Part shown: positions 8,503 to 17,303 of the stretch, piece after piece
Layout: every line of letters starts with the position of its first letter
Position numbering within the stretch: position 1 is the stretch's first letter
Assembly (NCBI RefSeq): GCF_004295795.1
Contig: NZ_SEBR01000007.1
Coordinates: forward strand, 62,001 to 126,000
From: Flavobacterium sp.
Lineage (GTDB): Bacteria; Bacteroidota; Bacteroidia; Flavobacteriales; Flavobacteriaceae
Reading direction: 5' to 3'
DNA length: 64,000 bases
The notes under the pieces: generated by a model
Database searches by the model: none
What the model was told of the DNA's origin: nothing
The model's input: only the letters and a program-made list of their open reading frames with translations
Made by a program: the position numbers and the translations under genes

Positions 8503-10626
8503 ATGACCAATATCGAATTTATTTCCCAACACGTTTCCGCTTCACCAAAATCCATCCAAAACGTTGTGCAACTTTTGAGCGAAGATTGTACGATTCCTTT
8601 CATATCGCGCTATCGAAAAGACATGACGGGAAATCTCGACGAGGTTTTTATTGAGAATATAGCCAAAGCAAATGCTTCATTTGATGCGATCACGAAACGA
8701 AAAGACGCGATAGTAAAATCGATCACGGAACAAAACGCGATGACGCCCGAACTTTCGAAAAAGATCGAAGCCACTTACGATTTGACCGAACTCGAGGATT
8801 TTTACCTTCCGTACAAAAAGAAGAAAAAGACCAAAGCCGATACAGCAAGAGAAAACGGACTCGAACCGCTGGCCAAAATCATCATGGCACAAAACAGCGA
8901 CGACGTAGATTTCATCGCCTCGAAATATATCAACAAAAACGTCGCCAACGAAGACGAAGCTTTGCAAGGCGCGCGAGATATCATCGCCGAATGGGTTTCG
9001 GAAAATGTCTACGTCCGAAAAACGTTGAGACGGATTTTCCAGCGAAAAGCCGAGATTTCGACCAAAGTCGTCAAGGCCAAAAAAGACGACGAGAATGCCA
9101 AAAAGTTCAGTCAATATTTCGACTGGAAAGAAAATCTCACAAAAGCGCCGGCTCATAGACTTTTGGCCATGCTGCGTGCCGAGAACGAAGGTTTCATCAA
9201 GCTTTCGGTCGACATTGAAAAAGAAGAAGCGCTTGAAATGATAGAAAATTCGGTCATCAAAAACAAACGCGAGACGGCGATACAACTCCAAAAGGCAATC
9301 TCCGAAAGTTACAAACGCTTGCTCGAACCGGCAATCTCGAACGAATCTTTGTCAGAAGCGAAAGCCAAAGCCGATACAAATTCCATTGGTGTTTTCGCAA
9401 CGAACCTGAGCCAGCTTCTACTCGCGCCGCCATTGGGCGAAAAACGCATTCTTGCGATTGATCCGGGATTCAAAAGTGGTTGTAAAGTGGTTTGTCTGGA
9501 CGAAAAAGGCGATTTGTTGTACAATGAGACGATTTTTCCGCACGCGCCACAAAATGACACTGCGATTGCGATGAAAAAAATCCGTTCAATGGTCAATGCC
9601 TACAAAATCGACGCGATCTCGATTGGAAACGGAACAGCTTCAAGAGAGACCGAATTCTTCATCAAGAAAATAGCGTTCGATAAACCGCTTCAGGTTTTCG
9701 TAGTGAGCGAAGCCGGAGCGTCGGTTTATTCGGCGTCCAAAATTGCAAGGGACGAATTTCCAAAATATGACGTCACGGTTCGCGGCGCGGTTTCGATTGG
9801 GCGAAGACTTTCCGATCCGCTGGCCGAATTGGTCAAAATAGATCCGAAAGCAATTGGCGTCGGGCAATACCAACACGACGTCGACAAGTCCAAACTCAAG
9901 GATGAACTCGATACAGTTGTGGTACGCTGCGTGAATTCGGTCGGAATCAACATCAATACCGCAAGTAAATCGCTGCTTTCGTACGTGAGTGGAATAGGCG
10001 AGAAGCTGGCCGAAAACATCGTGAATTACCGCTCTGAAAACGGACCTTTTTCCGATAGGAAAGAGTTGAAAAAAGTACCGCGTCTGGGTGAAAAAGCTTT
10101 CCAGCAAGGCGCGGCTTTCGTGAGAATCGTGGGCGCGAAAAATCCGTTGGACAATTCGGCGGTGCATCCCGAAGCTTATCCGATCGTCGAAAAAATGGCC
10201 AAAGATCTCAAGTTGTCGGTTTCGGAACTCGTCGGAAATAGAGAAAAAACGGCTTTGATCAAACCGGAGAATTACGTCACGCAAACTGTCGGGATTCTGG
10301 GATTGAAAGATGTAATCAAGGAACTTGAAAAGCCCGGACTCGATCCGAGAAAATCGGCGAAAGTGTTTGAGTTCGATTCTTCGGTAAAGACAATAAAGGA
10401 TTTGCGCTCGGGAATGATTTTGCCCGGAATTGTCAACAACATCACCAATTTCGGCTGTTTCGTAGATGTCGGAATCAAAGAAAGCGGACTGGTCCACATT
10501 TCACAGCTCAAAGACGGTTTCGTGAGTGATGTGAACGAGGTTGTAAAGTTGCATCAACACGTTCAGGTGAAGGTTGTCGATGTCGATGAAGATCGCAAGC
10601 GGATTGGTTTGACGATGGTAATTTGA
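8503..10626 (+). CDS. tex: Tex-family RNA-binding transcription accessory protein
   Basis: 707 residues; cytoplasmic nucleic-acid-binding protein related to eukaryotic Spt6. Domain order: Tex N-terminal helical region (about 1-200), YqgF/RuvC-like domain beginning ILAIDPGFKSGCKVVCLDEK near residue 315, helix-hairpin-helix region (NINTASKSLLSYVSGIGEKL, then LKKVPRLGEKAFQQGAAFVR), and a C-terminal S1 domain from about 635 (LRSGMILPGIVNNITNFGCF). Length is slightly short of the roughly 770 of E. coli YhgF but usual for Bacteroidota. Monocistronic by context, converging on tatA. Confidence 0.93.
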   Translation: MTNIEFISQHVSASPKSIQNVVQLLSEDCTIPFISRYRKDMTGNLDEVFIENIAKANASFDAITKRKDAIVKSITEQNAMTPELSKKIEATYDLTELEDFYLPYKKKKKTKADTARENGLEPLAKIIMAQNSDDVDFIASKYINKNVANEDEALQGARDIIAEWVSENVYVRKTLRRIFQRKAEISTKVVKAKKDDENAKKFSQYFDWKENLTKAPAHRLLAMLRAENEGFIKLSVDIEKEEALEMIENSVIKNKRETAIQLQKAISESYKRLLEPAISNESLSEAKAKADTNSIGVFATNLSQLLLAPPLGEKRILAIDPGFKSGCKVVCLDEKGDLLYNETIFPHAPQNDTAIAMKKIRSMVNAYKIDAISIGNGTASRETEFFIKKIAFDKPLQVFVVSEAGASVYSASKIARDEFPKYDVTVRGAVSIGRRLSDPLAELVKIDPKAIGVGQYQHDVDKSKLKDELDTVVVRCVNSVGININTASKSLLSYVSGIGEKLAENIVNYRSENGPFSDRKELKKVPRLGEKAFQQGAAFVRIVGAKNPLDNSAVHPEAYPIVEKMAKDLKLSVSELVGNREKTALIKPENYVTQTVGILGLKDVIKELEKPGLDPRKSAKVFEFDSSVKTIKDLRSGMILPGIVNNITNFGCFVDVGIKESGLVHISQLKDGFVSDVNEVVKLHQHVQVKVVDVDEDRKRIGLTMVI

Positions 10627-10668
10627 GACGACAAAAGCCAAATCTCAAGTAATTTCAAAGCATAAAAA

Positions 10669-10688
10669 ATCCCGGTTTAGGCCGGGAT
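10669..10688 (-). terminator. Terminator of tatA, between convergent tex and tatA
   Basis: ATCCCGG pairs with CCGGGAT around a 6-base loop. On the minus strand it is followed by TTTTTT, as expected for a tatA terminator; the plus-strand side has no T-run. Confidence 0.75.
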
Positions 10689-10693
10689 ATGTA

Positions 10694-10876
10694 TTATTCA
10701 GCAGCTTTCTGCTCTTCTTTTTTCTTGTCGGCAGGAGTTTCATCCTTAGCTGCATTTTTGAATTCCTTTACTCCGGAACCCAATCCTTTCATTAGTTCCG
10801 GAATCTTTTTACCTCCAAAAAGCAAAAGGATTACCGCAATAATCAAGATCCATTCTGTTACTCCAAATTTTCCCAT
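10694..10876 (-). CDS. tatA: Sec-independent translocase protein TatA
   Basis: 60-residue membrane protein of the twin-arginine translocase that forms the pore for folded proteins. Layout is classic: short N-terminus, one hydrophobic helix ([20 protein letters not shown]) with the FGGKKIPEL hinge, an amphipathic helix ([12 protein letters not shown]) and an acidic/Lys-rich tail. An upstream ATG at 10900 would add 8 residues (MLRLKYST); MGKFGVTEW fits the family better. The -7 box TATCTTTG (minus strand, 10915-10922) is compatible with either. tatC is not nearby. Confidence 0.92.
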   Translation of the reverse strand: MGKFGVTEWILIIAVILLLFGGKKIPELMKGLGSGVKEFKNAAKDETPADKKKEEQKAAE

Positions 10877-10914
10877 GGTACTGTATTTAAGCCGAAGCAA
10901 TTGAAATATAACGA

Positions 10915-10922
10915 CAAAGATA
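10915..10922 (-). promoter_or_regulatory. -7 promoter box of tatA
   Basis: TATCTTTG on the minus strand, about 40 bases before the chosen tatA start. Confidence 0.5.
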
Positions 10923-11014
10923 GGTCAAAAAAACATCTCCGTGCCGAACGTTTTGGCAAATATTTATGATTGCCACTTCTCTAATTTACGGAATTTCTTC
11001 GACTTCGGATTTCC

Positions 11015-11022
11015 TATATTTG
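11015..11022 (+). promoter_or_regulatory. -7 promoter box of the M23 peptidase operon
   Basis: TATATTTG, an exact TAnnTTTG match. It lies downstream of the frame's first ATG (10941) and 14 bases before the ATG at 11037, so it decides the start. Confidence 0.55.
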
Positions 11023-11036
11023 TACAAAGCGACAAC

Positions 11037-11903
11037 ATGGCTCAAAAAAGGCTCAAACGGAAAAAAATCGCCAAGAAACTCTTCACAAAAAACCGACTGG
11101 TCATTTTGAATGAAGACACGTTCGAGGAGATTTTCTCATTGCGGCTCACGCTGATGAACGTTTTCGTGTTCGCCACCTTGGGCGCGGTCGTGATCATTTT
11201 CGTGACCACTTATATCATCGCTTTTACGCCTTTGCGCGAGTACATTCCGGGTTATGCTTCGTCGGAACTCAAGAGAAATGCTACCGAATTGGCCTTGAAG
11301 TCAGATTCGCTGCAAGTCGCTCTTACCAAAAACGAAGCTTACATCAAGTCGATAAAACGCATTTTGACGGGCGATCTCGATTTGGCCAAACTCTCCAAAG
11401 ATTCGATAATCGCCGCCGGCATGGAAATTCCCGATGGACAGATCACGGCATCCGAAGAAGAAAAAGAACTTCGCGAGGAAGTCGCCAAAGAGGACAAATA
11501 CAACCTGTTCGAGAAAGCGACGCCAAAGACGAGCGTGGTTTTGTTCGCGCCAATAAAAGGCAGCGTGACCGACAAATTCAACGCGCGCCAAAAACATTAT
11601 GCTGTCGATGTCGCCGTTCCGAAGAACACGCCAATCAAAGCGGTTTTGAACGGAAACGTGATTTTTGCAGAATGGACGCCAAGCAACGGCAACTGTGTGA
11701 TCGTGCGCCACAACAACGGATTCATATCGGTTTACAAACACGCCGCGGAATTGACAGTCGAGGAAGGCGATGTCGTGAGAACCGGCGAAGTCGTAGGCTT
11801 GGCAGGCTCGACCGGACAGGAATCGACGGGAATCCATCTGCATTTTGAACTTTGGAAAGACGGTTATCCGATCGATCCCGAACAATTCATATCTTTCGAA
11901 TAA
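11037..11903 (+). CDS. Membrane-anchored M23 family metallopeptidase
   Basis: 288 residues. A short basic cytoplasmic tail is followed by one membrane segment (about 42-64) and a coiled-coil-like stretch. The C-terminal M23/LytM domain starts near 180. Zinc-ligand patterns are intact: H-x3-D in KHYAVDVAVP and H-x-H in GIHLHFELW, so it may be an active endopeptidase cutting peptidoglycan cross-links on the periplasmic side. Overall layout (TM, coiled coil, LytM) resembles MepM or the EnvC/NlpD activators. The SdpI-like gene overlaps its stop by one base and the GH3 gene follows, suggesting a three-gene operon. Confidence 0.88.
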   Translation: MAQKRLKRKKIAKKLFTKNRLVILNEDTFEEIFSLRLTLMNVFVFATLGAVVIIFVTTYIIAFTPLREYIPGYASSELKRNATELALKSDSLQVALTKNEAYIKSIKRILTGDLDLAKLSKDSIIAAGMEIPDGQITASEEEKELREEVAKEDKYNLFEKATPKTSVVLFAPIKGSVTDKFNARQKHYAVDVAVPKNTPIKAVLNGNVIFAEWTPSNGNCVIVRHNNGFISVYKHAAELTVEEGDVVRTGEVVGLAGSTGQESTGIHLHFELWKDGYPIDPEQFISFE

Positions 11904-12247
11904 TGGGAAATGTCGCCGACGGTTTTGTAAGTATTTTGTGTGGGATAATTTTTATTTTGGCCGCGACTGTCATGTTGGTTTTTCCACCCAAAAAGATCAA
12001 CGATCTTTACGGATATCGCTCCAACAACTCGAGAAAGTCACAGGAAAGATGGGATTTCGCCCAAAGATTTTCGGCTTGGCGCATGTTGGAAGTAGGTGTT
12101 TTCATGCTTGCGGTTGCCGTAATTTTGGATTATGCCGATTTGCCGGAAATCGTCGGTGTCGTCGTCGGATTGCCTTTAATCATCGGAAGTTGCATTTATC
12201 TTTTTGTGCGAACCGAATCTGCCATCAAGAAAAAATTCCCGCTTTAA
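11903..12247 (+). CDS. SdpI/YhfL-like small membrane protein
   Basis: 114 residues with three hydrophobic segments (about 5-27, 62-80, 84-102). The loop after the first carries KKINDLYGYRSNNSRKSQ followed by W, the conserved motif of SdpI-family proteins. In Bacillus SdpI gives immunity to the SdpC toxin, but most homologues have no known role. The ATG overlaps the TAA of the peptidase gene by one base, indicating translational coupling. A longer frame from 11852 would run inside the upstream gene and is less likely. Confidence 0.75.
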   Translation: MGNVADGFVSILCGIIFILAATVMLVFPPKKINDLYGYRSNNSRKSQERWDFAQRFSAWRMLEVGVFMLAVAVILDYADLPEIVGVVVGLPLIIGSCIYLFVRTESAIKKKFPL

Positions 12248-12249
12248 TT

Positions 12250-13734
12250 ATGTCATTCAAGTCGATAGCCGCCAAACTTTTCGCCAATTACGTCTATTCC
12301 AAAACGCAGAAATGGGCGCAGCGTCCAATCGAAACCCAACAAAAAGTTTTCCGGGAATTGATTGAGAGAGCCGCTTCGACAGATTTTGGAAAAGATCACG
12401 CTTTCGCGGACATAAAATCTTACGAAGATTTCGCCAAAAACGTCCCGATCCGCGATTACGAACAACTCAAATCGTATGTGGACGAAGTGGTGAAAGGCGA
12501 GCAGAACGTGCTTTGGCCTGGAAAACCTTTGTATTTCGCCAAGACTTCCGGTACGACTTCGGGCGCCAAATATATTCCGCTTACCAAAGAATCGATGCCG
12601 TTTCACATCGAAGCCGCACGGGACGCCATCCTACATTATATACATGAAGCCAAAAACGCCGATTTTGTCGACGGAAAGATGATTTTCCTGCAAGGAAGTC
12701 CGGAACTTGAGGAAAAAAACGGCGTAAAACTTGGCCGACTTTCCGGAATCGTGGCGCATTACGTGCCAAAATACCTCCAAAAAAACCGCATGCCAAGTTG
12801 GGAAACCAACACGATCGAAGATTGGGAAACCAAAGTCGATGCGATCGTCGAGGAAACGATCAACGAAGATATGTCAGTGATTTCGGGCATTCCGAGTTGG
12901 GTTCAGATGTATTTCGAGAAACTGAGGTTGAAAGGCCAAAAACCCGTCGGGGAAATTTTCAAGAACTTCAATTTGTTCATTTACGGAGGCGTGAACTATG
13001 AACCGTATCGCGCCAAGTTCGAGAATCTCATCGGACGCAAAGTGGATGCGATCGAGCTTTTTCCGGCCTCGGAAGGATTTTTCGCCTATCAGGATTCACA
13101 ATCTGAGAAAGGAATGTTGTTGCTTTTGAATTCAGGCATTTTCTATGAATTCGTCAAAGCCGATGAATTTTTTACCGAAAATCCGCGCCGTTACACAATC
13201 GGAGAAGTTGAAATCGGAATCAATTATGCACTGATTTTGTCGACCAACGCCGGACTTTGGGCTTACAACATCGGCGATACGATCCAATTTACCTCGACAA
13301 AACCGTATCGCGTGATCGTTTCGGGTCGCATCAAACATTACATTTCCGCTTTTGGCGAACACGTGATCGGCAAGGAAGTCGAGGAAGCTTTGAAGGAAGC
13401 GATGCTGGGAAGCGACATTCGTGTAAACGAGTTCACTGTTGCGCCGCAAATCAATCCGAAAGACGGACTTCCGTATCACGAATGGTTTATCGAGTTTGAG
13501 AATGAACCATCTGATATTCTGGGTTTTTCAGAGAAAATCGACGATGCGATGCGCAAGCAAAATGTGTATTATGACGATTTGATTTCTGGAAATGTGCTTC
13601 GGAAACTTGTTGTTACGAAAGTTCCGGCTCATGGATTCGAGAAGTATATGAAATCGATTGGAAAACTCGGCGGACAGAACAAATTGCCGCGTTTGTCCAA
13701 CGATCGAAAAATCGCGGATCAGTTGGAAAAGTGA
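12250..13734 (+). CDS. GH3-family acyl-adenylate enzyme
   Basis: 494 residues of the GH3 superfamily, related to plant auxin- and jasmonate-amido synthetases. Family members form an acyl-adenylate and usually transfer it to an amine. The ATP-binding motif TSGTTSGAKYIPLT is at about 101-114; later motifs FPASEGFFAY and YNIGDTIQF (the IGD of motif III) are also present. Bacterial substrates are unknown. It starts two bases after the SdpI-like stop. Its last 24 codons have a diverged copy about 424 bp downstream, part of the duplication at 13663-14300. Confidence 0.88.
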   Translation: MSFKSIAAKLFANYVYSKTQKWAQRPIETQQKVFRELIERAASTDFGKDHAFADIKSYEDFAKNVPIRDYEQLKSYVDEVVKGEQNVLWPGKPLYFAKTSGTTSGAKYIPLTKESMPFHIEAARDAILHYIHEAKNADFVDGKMIFLQGSPELEEKNGVKLGRLSGIVAHYVPKYLQKNRMPSWETNTIEDWETKVDAIVEETINEDMSVISGIPSWVQMYFEKLRLKGQKPVGEIFKNFNLFIYGGVNYEPYRAKFENLIGRKVDAIELFPASEGFFAYQDSQSEKGMLLLLNSGIFYEFVKADEFFTENPRRYTIGEVEIGINYALILSTNAGLWAYNIGDTIQFTSTKPYRVIVSGRIKHYISAFGEHVIGKEVEEALKEAMLGSDIRVNEFTVAPQINPKDGLPYHEWFIEFENEPSDILGFSEKIDDAMRKQNVYYDDLISGNVLRKLVVTKVPAHGFEKYMKSIGKLGGQNKLPRLSNDRKIADQLEK

Positions 13735-13876
13735 GATTTTAGGGATATTACAAAATCTGACACGAAAAAATTGCCACCGCCACCCACCCACAATTTAAGG
13801 CGATCCACGATTGGTCGAGTACAGAAAATCTGTAAAAATTCTTAAATGTAGGTGTTGGTTTAAGTTCGAAAACCAG
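13663..13876 (+). repeat. Direct repeat, copy A (end of GH3 gene plus downstream sequence)
   Basis: 214 bases that recur at 14087-14300 with an offset of exactly 424. I count six mismatches, all A/G transitions. The copy covers the last 24 codons of the GH3 gene, its stop and 142 bases of spacer. Confidence 0.93.
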
Positions 13877-14086
13877 GCAATGCGATAAAATTCCCGTGGT
13901 CGGATTCTAACGGAAATTCAAGATTGGCTAATTTGGATATTATCCAAAATAAAACGTTGCGACAAATTTCCGTAGTCGGATTCTATCGGACGATACAAAA
14001 ATCCAAGTTTAGCTAATTTTAGTCAAATCCGAAAAACCAAACGTTGCGACAATTCCGCGAATTTGTCAAATTCTGATTCAGGCTAG

Positions 14087-14159
14087 AAACTCGGCGGACA
14101 GAGCAAATTGCCGCGTTTGTCCAACGATCGAAAAGTCGCGGATCAGTTGGGAAGGTGAG
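14087..14159 (+). pseudogene. Duplicated 3' fragment of the GH3 gene
   Basis: Encodes the same final two dozen residues as the GH3 protein up to the stop, with four substitutions (N to S, I to V, E to G, K to R). It has no start or upstream gene body, so it is a non-functional remnant of tandem duplication. Confidence 0.85.
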
Positions 14160-14300
14160 ATTTTAGGGATATTACAAAATCTGACACGAAAAAATTACCA
14201 CCGCCACCCACCCACAATTTAGGGCGATCCACGATTGGTCGAGTACAGAAAATCTGTAAAAATTCTTAAATGTAGGTGTTGGTTTAAGTTCGAAAACCAG
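14087..14300 (+). repeat. Direct repeat, copy B
   Basis: Second copy of the 214-base unit at 13663-13876. It is followed, like copy A, by the degenerate TCGGATTCTA ... ACGTTGCGACAA unit. Confidence 0.93.
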
Positions 14301-14614
14301 AAATTCAGACAAATTGCCGCAATCGGATTCTATCAGAAGACCCAAAAATCCAAGTCCGGCTAAATCAAACCCGAAAAACAAAACGTTGCGACAATGCCGC
14401 GAATCCGTAAGACTTCACCCTAAAGTCCAAAAAAACAAACCTTAACAACAGGAACGGCTACTTCAAAAAAAAACTCAAAAAACAACCCAAATCCAATTAG
14501 AAATCCAAACCCAAAATCCAAAAAACACAACCCAAAAAAGAAACACCAAAATCCAATAAACCAAACGTTAACCTTAAACTTGAAACCTTAAACCAAACAA
14601 AACGGCAAAAATCC

Positions 14615-14622
14615 TACATTTG
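14615..14622 (+). promoter_or_regulatory. -7 promoter box of the 14.6 kb gene
   Basis: TACATTTG, an exact TAnnTTTG match, 20 bases before the ATG at 14643. Confidence 0.55.
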
Positions 14623-14642
14623 CACAGTGAGATATTTATTGA

Positions 14643-16331
14643 ATGAAAGAACTTAAGAATATCGTTCGCACGCGCGCCCAGGAATCTTCGGCAGCTGTAG
14701 AACGCCTTTACATCACCATGCGCCACTTGTTTAACCGCGGTTTCTACAAGCCGATGGGCGTTTCCGGTGAAACACTAAGAGAAGCACTTTTGGCCTTGCG
14801 CCCCGAAATTTACGGAAGCATCGCCACCGAAAAAGTAGAACTGAACGGACTTTTGTACGTAATCGAACGACTTCCGGTCGGGATCGAGCAATGCCGTTTC
14901 ATCAACCTGACTTCGGACGAAGGCTATTCCAAATCACATTTCCAGGCCATCGTTCCGCCAAAGCGAAAACGCAATTGCTATCGCATCGACGAGGAGCAGA
15001 TGAACGTCGAGATCACGCGCGGCCGGTCGGACATTTACGACATCCTGACGCACCTCACGTTCCTGTTCATCGAATCGCACAAGATCAAAGCGAGAGTTTT
15101 GCTCGATGAAAATACGGGCGAAGTTTCGCGCGATTGGCAAAAATTGGGCGAAGTCGTAGGAAATGGCGAACGTCTGGAACTGGCCGAAAAAGAACAGGCG
15201 ATGTCGCACGCGGCAAATGTTTTGGGAAGGTCCTTTTCGGAAATCCTCGACGTTTATGACAGCTTCGGAACGCCCGAAAATCCAGATCGGTTCATCAGCG
15301 TCGTGTACTGGCTCGGAAAACTCGCTATCGAGGAATTGGTCGAGAACAATAAGCGCACGATTTCCTTCAGCCCGATCTTGAGAGAACGCCTCGGACATCA
15401 CATCCACGGGGAAATCTGGGCCAACAACATCAAATCTGTATTGAAGGAAAACGGTTTGATCGACCGTCCGATCCATATTATTTCGGCCAACATGCATTCG
15501 GTCATGAATTCTCTTTTCGCCGAACACGTGCACAAGGCCAAGTTCAAGGAAAAAGGCGATTACGCGATCTACGAGGAACTTTCCAAGTCTGGTGCCGATG
15601 CGCTTCGAAAGCCCGTCGAGAAATTCGCTTTGGAACACGGCATGATTTCGCTTCCGGATACGTCTGGCACGAACATCGACGTGCAAATTTTCGATACCGA
15701 TAAGATCGATTGGACAAAATCGGCATTCCCAAAAGCCAAAGCCGATGACAAACCCGTGATCATCGTCATGGATTACGCTTTCGGCGAACAAGCTTACGAG
15801 ACGATCGACGAACTTCTCAAGCCGTATTCCGATGGGAAAAACCGCACGCTTTTGAACGTGGTTTCGGTTTCCATCATGGGAAAAGCCGGAATTCTGGAAG
15901 GCGACAAAGGCGATATCATGATTCCGTCGGCGCACATCAACGAAGGCACGGGCGACAATTATCCGTTCGAGAACGAACTGACCAAGGAATTGCTGGAAAA
16001 CAACGGCATTCCGGTTTACGCCGGCCCGATGGTTACCGTTTTGGGAACGTCGCTGCAAAACCGCGACCTTCTGACTTTCTTCAACAAGTCGACCTGGGGC
16101 GTTATCGGACTCGAGATGGAAGGCGCTTATTATCAGAAAGCGATCCAATCGGCTTCGAAAATCCGCAAGAGCATCAATCCGGACGTAAAGGTTCGTTATG
16201 CTTATTATGCGTCAGACAATCCGCTTGAAACCGGAAGCACGCTTGCCTCAGGCGGCCTCGGAACAACGGGCGTAAAACCGACTTACCTTATTACGATCAA
16301 AATTTTGGAACAGCTACTAAACGTCAAATAA
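14643..16331 (+). CDS. DUF6909-like protein with nucleosidase-like C-terminal domain
   Basis: 562 residues, no signal peptide or membrane segment. The N-terminal half (VRTRAQESSAAVERLYITMR onward) is helical and seen, as I recall, in a flavobacterial family (DUF6909). The C-terminal half, from about 370, resembles the nucleoside phosphorylase/nucleosidase fold. It has an early glycine-containing strand pair (VSIMGKAGILEGDKGD), the motif VIGLEMEGAYY matching the purine-binding Met-Glu of MTA nucleosidase and AMP nucleosidase, and YASDNPLETG where that family has its catalytic Asp. An AMP nucleosidase-like activity is possible but inferred. It precedes the Wzz-like/rml genes by 3 bases, so it may share their transcript. 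Confidence 0.7.
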   Translation: MKELKNIVRTRAQESSAAVERLYITMRHLFNRGFYKPMGVSGETLREALLALRPEIYGSIATEKVELNGLLYVIERLPVGIEQCRFINLTSDEGYSKSHFQAIVPPKRKRNCYRIDEEQMNVEITRGRSDIYDILTHLTFLFIESHKIKARVLLDENTGEVSRDWQKLGEVVGNGERLELAEKEQAMSHAANVLGRSFSEILDVYDSFGTPENPDRFISVVYWLGKLAIEELVENNKRTISFSPILRERLGHHIHGEIWANNIKSVLKENGLIDRPIHIISANMHSVMNSLFAEHVHKAKFKEKGDYAIYEELSKSGADALRKPVEKFALEHGMISLPDTSGTNIDVQIFDTDKIDWTKSAFPKAKADDKPVIIVMDYAFGEQAYETIDELLKPYSDGKNRTLLNVVSVSIMGKAGILEGDKGDIMIPSAHINEGTGDNYPFENELTKELLENNGIPVYAGPMVTVLGTSLQNRDLLTFFNKSTWGVIGLEMEGAYYQKAIQSASKIRKSINPDVKVRYAYYASDNPLETGSTLASGGLGTTGVKPTYLITIKILEQLLNVK

Positions 16332-16334
16332 ACG

Positions 16335-17303
16335 ATGAAAGACAACAAATTTAACGACGATCAGGAACTTGACCTGAACGCTTTGAAAGAAAAGATGAAC
16401 AATGCATTGGAAGGTTTGAATACGCGACTTTTCCTGATGTTGCAGTTTTTCATCAAGAACATCATCGTCATCATCGTCTTGCTTGTCATTGGCGTCGGAC
16501 TCGGAATCTATCTCGACCGCACGCAAAAAACGTACAACCACGAAATCACGGTTCAGCCCAATTTCGGAAGTGTTGATTACCTGTACGGAAAAATCAATTT
16601 GCTCGAATCGAAAATCGAGAAAGGCGACACGAATTATCTCAAGTCTGTCGTCGGATTGAAATTTCCGAAGAAATTGCTCAAGGTCGAAATCAAGCCGATC
16701 GTCGACGTTTATCCTTTTGCCAACAGAAGCGAGTACAATTTCGAGCTTTTGAAAGTGATGTCAGAAGACGGAAGTATCAAAAAAATCATTGAAGAACCGG
16801 CAACTGCCAGGAACTATCCCACGCACATGATTTACCTGCATACCAAAGATGCGGCAACAGATGCGAATATGATCCAGCCGTTACTCAAGTATCTGAACGA
16901 CAGCGATTTCTATTCTAAGTTGCAGGTGGAATTTCAAAAGAACCTCAAAATCAAAATGGAAGCCAACGACCGCATGATTGCACAAATCGACGGTATTTTG
17001 GGCCAGATCGGATCAGGTCAAGGCGGCGGACAGGTTTACATCAACCAAAACACGCAACTCAACGACGTGATCGACACAAAGGACAAACTCGTTCGCGAGC
17101 AAGGCGATCTGCGTATTGGCGAAGTGAGTTATGACAAGATCATAAAAGATCACGGACTCGACATCAACATCGAGAATACCGAAGTCACCAACGGTAAAAT
17201 GAAAATCATCCTTCCAATTTTCCTTATCGGAATTTTCGTGATCGTAAGATTGTTCATGGCTTTTTACAAAAAACAATCGGCAAAAAGCAAACTCCAAGCA
17301 TAA
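16335..17303 (+). CDS. Two-TM protein with Wzz-like layout
   Basis: 322 residues. A charged cytoplasmic N-terminus (about 1-35), a strongly hydrophobic helix (about 38-60), a long periplasmic region with coiled-coil-like segments, and a second helix (about 285-307) before a Lys-rich tail. This is the topology of polysaccharide chain-length regulators (Wzz), and the next gene, rmlA, overlaps its stop by one base. I see no clear Pro-Gly motif in the second helix, so the assignment rests on topology and context only. Confidence 0.6.
   Translation: MKDNKFNDDQELDLNALKEKMNNALEGLNTRLFLMLQFFIKNIIVIIVLLVIGVGLGIYLDRTQKTYNHEITVQPNFGSVDYLYGKINLLESKIEKGDTNYLKSVVGLKFPKKLLKVEIKPIVDVYPFANRSEYNFELLKVMSEDGSIKKIIEEPATARNYPTHMIYLHTKDAATDANMIQPLLKYLNDSDFYSKLQVEFQKNLKIKMEANDRMIAQIDGILGQIGSGQGGGQVYINQNTQLNDVIDTKDKLVREQGDLRIGEVSYDKIIKDHGLDINIENTEVTNGKMKIILPIFLIGIFVIVRLFMAFYKKQSAKSKLQA

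Larger units (their letters stand above)
13735..14642. other. Long intergenic region with duplicated and degenerate repeats
   Basis: About 900 bases with no intact gene. It contains copy A and copy B of a tandem duplication. Smaller degenerate units are marked by ACGTTGCGACAA (13954, 14041, 14383) and TCGGATTCTA (three times). The final 150 bases are an A/C-rich low-complexity run (CCAAA and CAAAA words) before the promoter of the next gene. Confidence 0.85.

Noticed and set aside
7651..8532. 293-codon minus-strand frame across rpiB
   Set aside because: Antisense to rpiB, crosses its terminator and the tex start; no recognisable domain.
9640..10497. 285-codon minus-strand frame opposite tex
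   Set aside because: Shadow of a strongly supported tex gene.
14172..14381. 69-codon minus-strand frame in the duplicated region
   Set aside because: Crosses the boundary between the repeat copy and a degenerate unit, no homologue recognised.
14934..16148. 404-codon minus-strand frame opposite the 14.6 kb gene
   Set aside because: Antisense shadow; long only because the codon use of the real gene avoids antisense stops.
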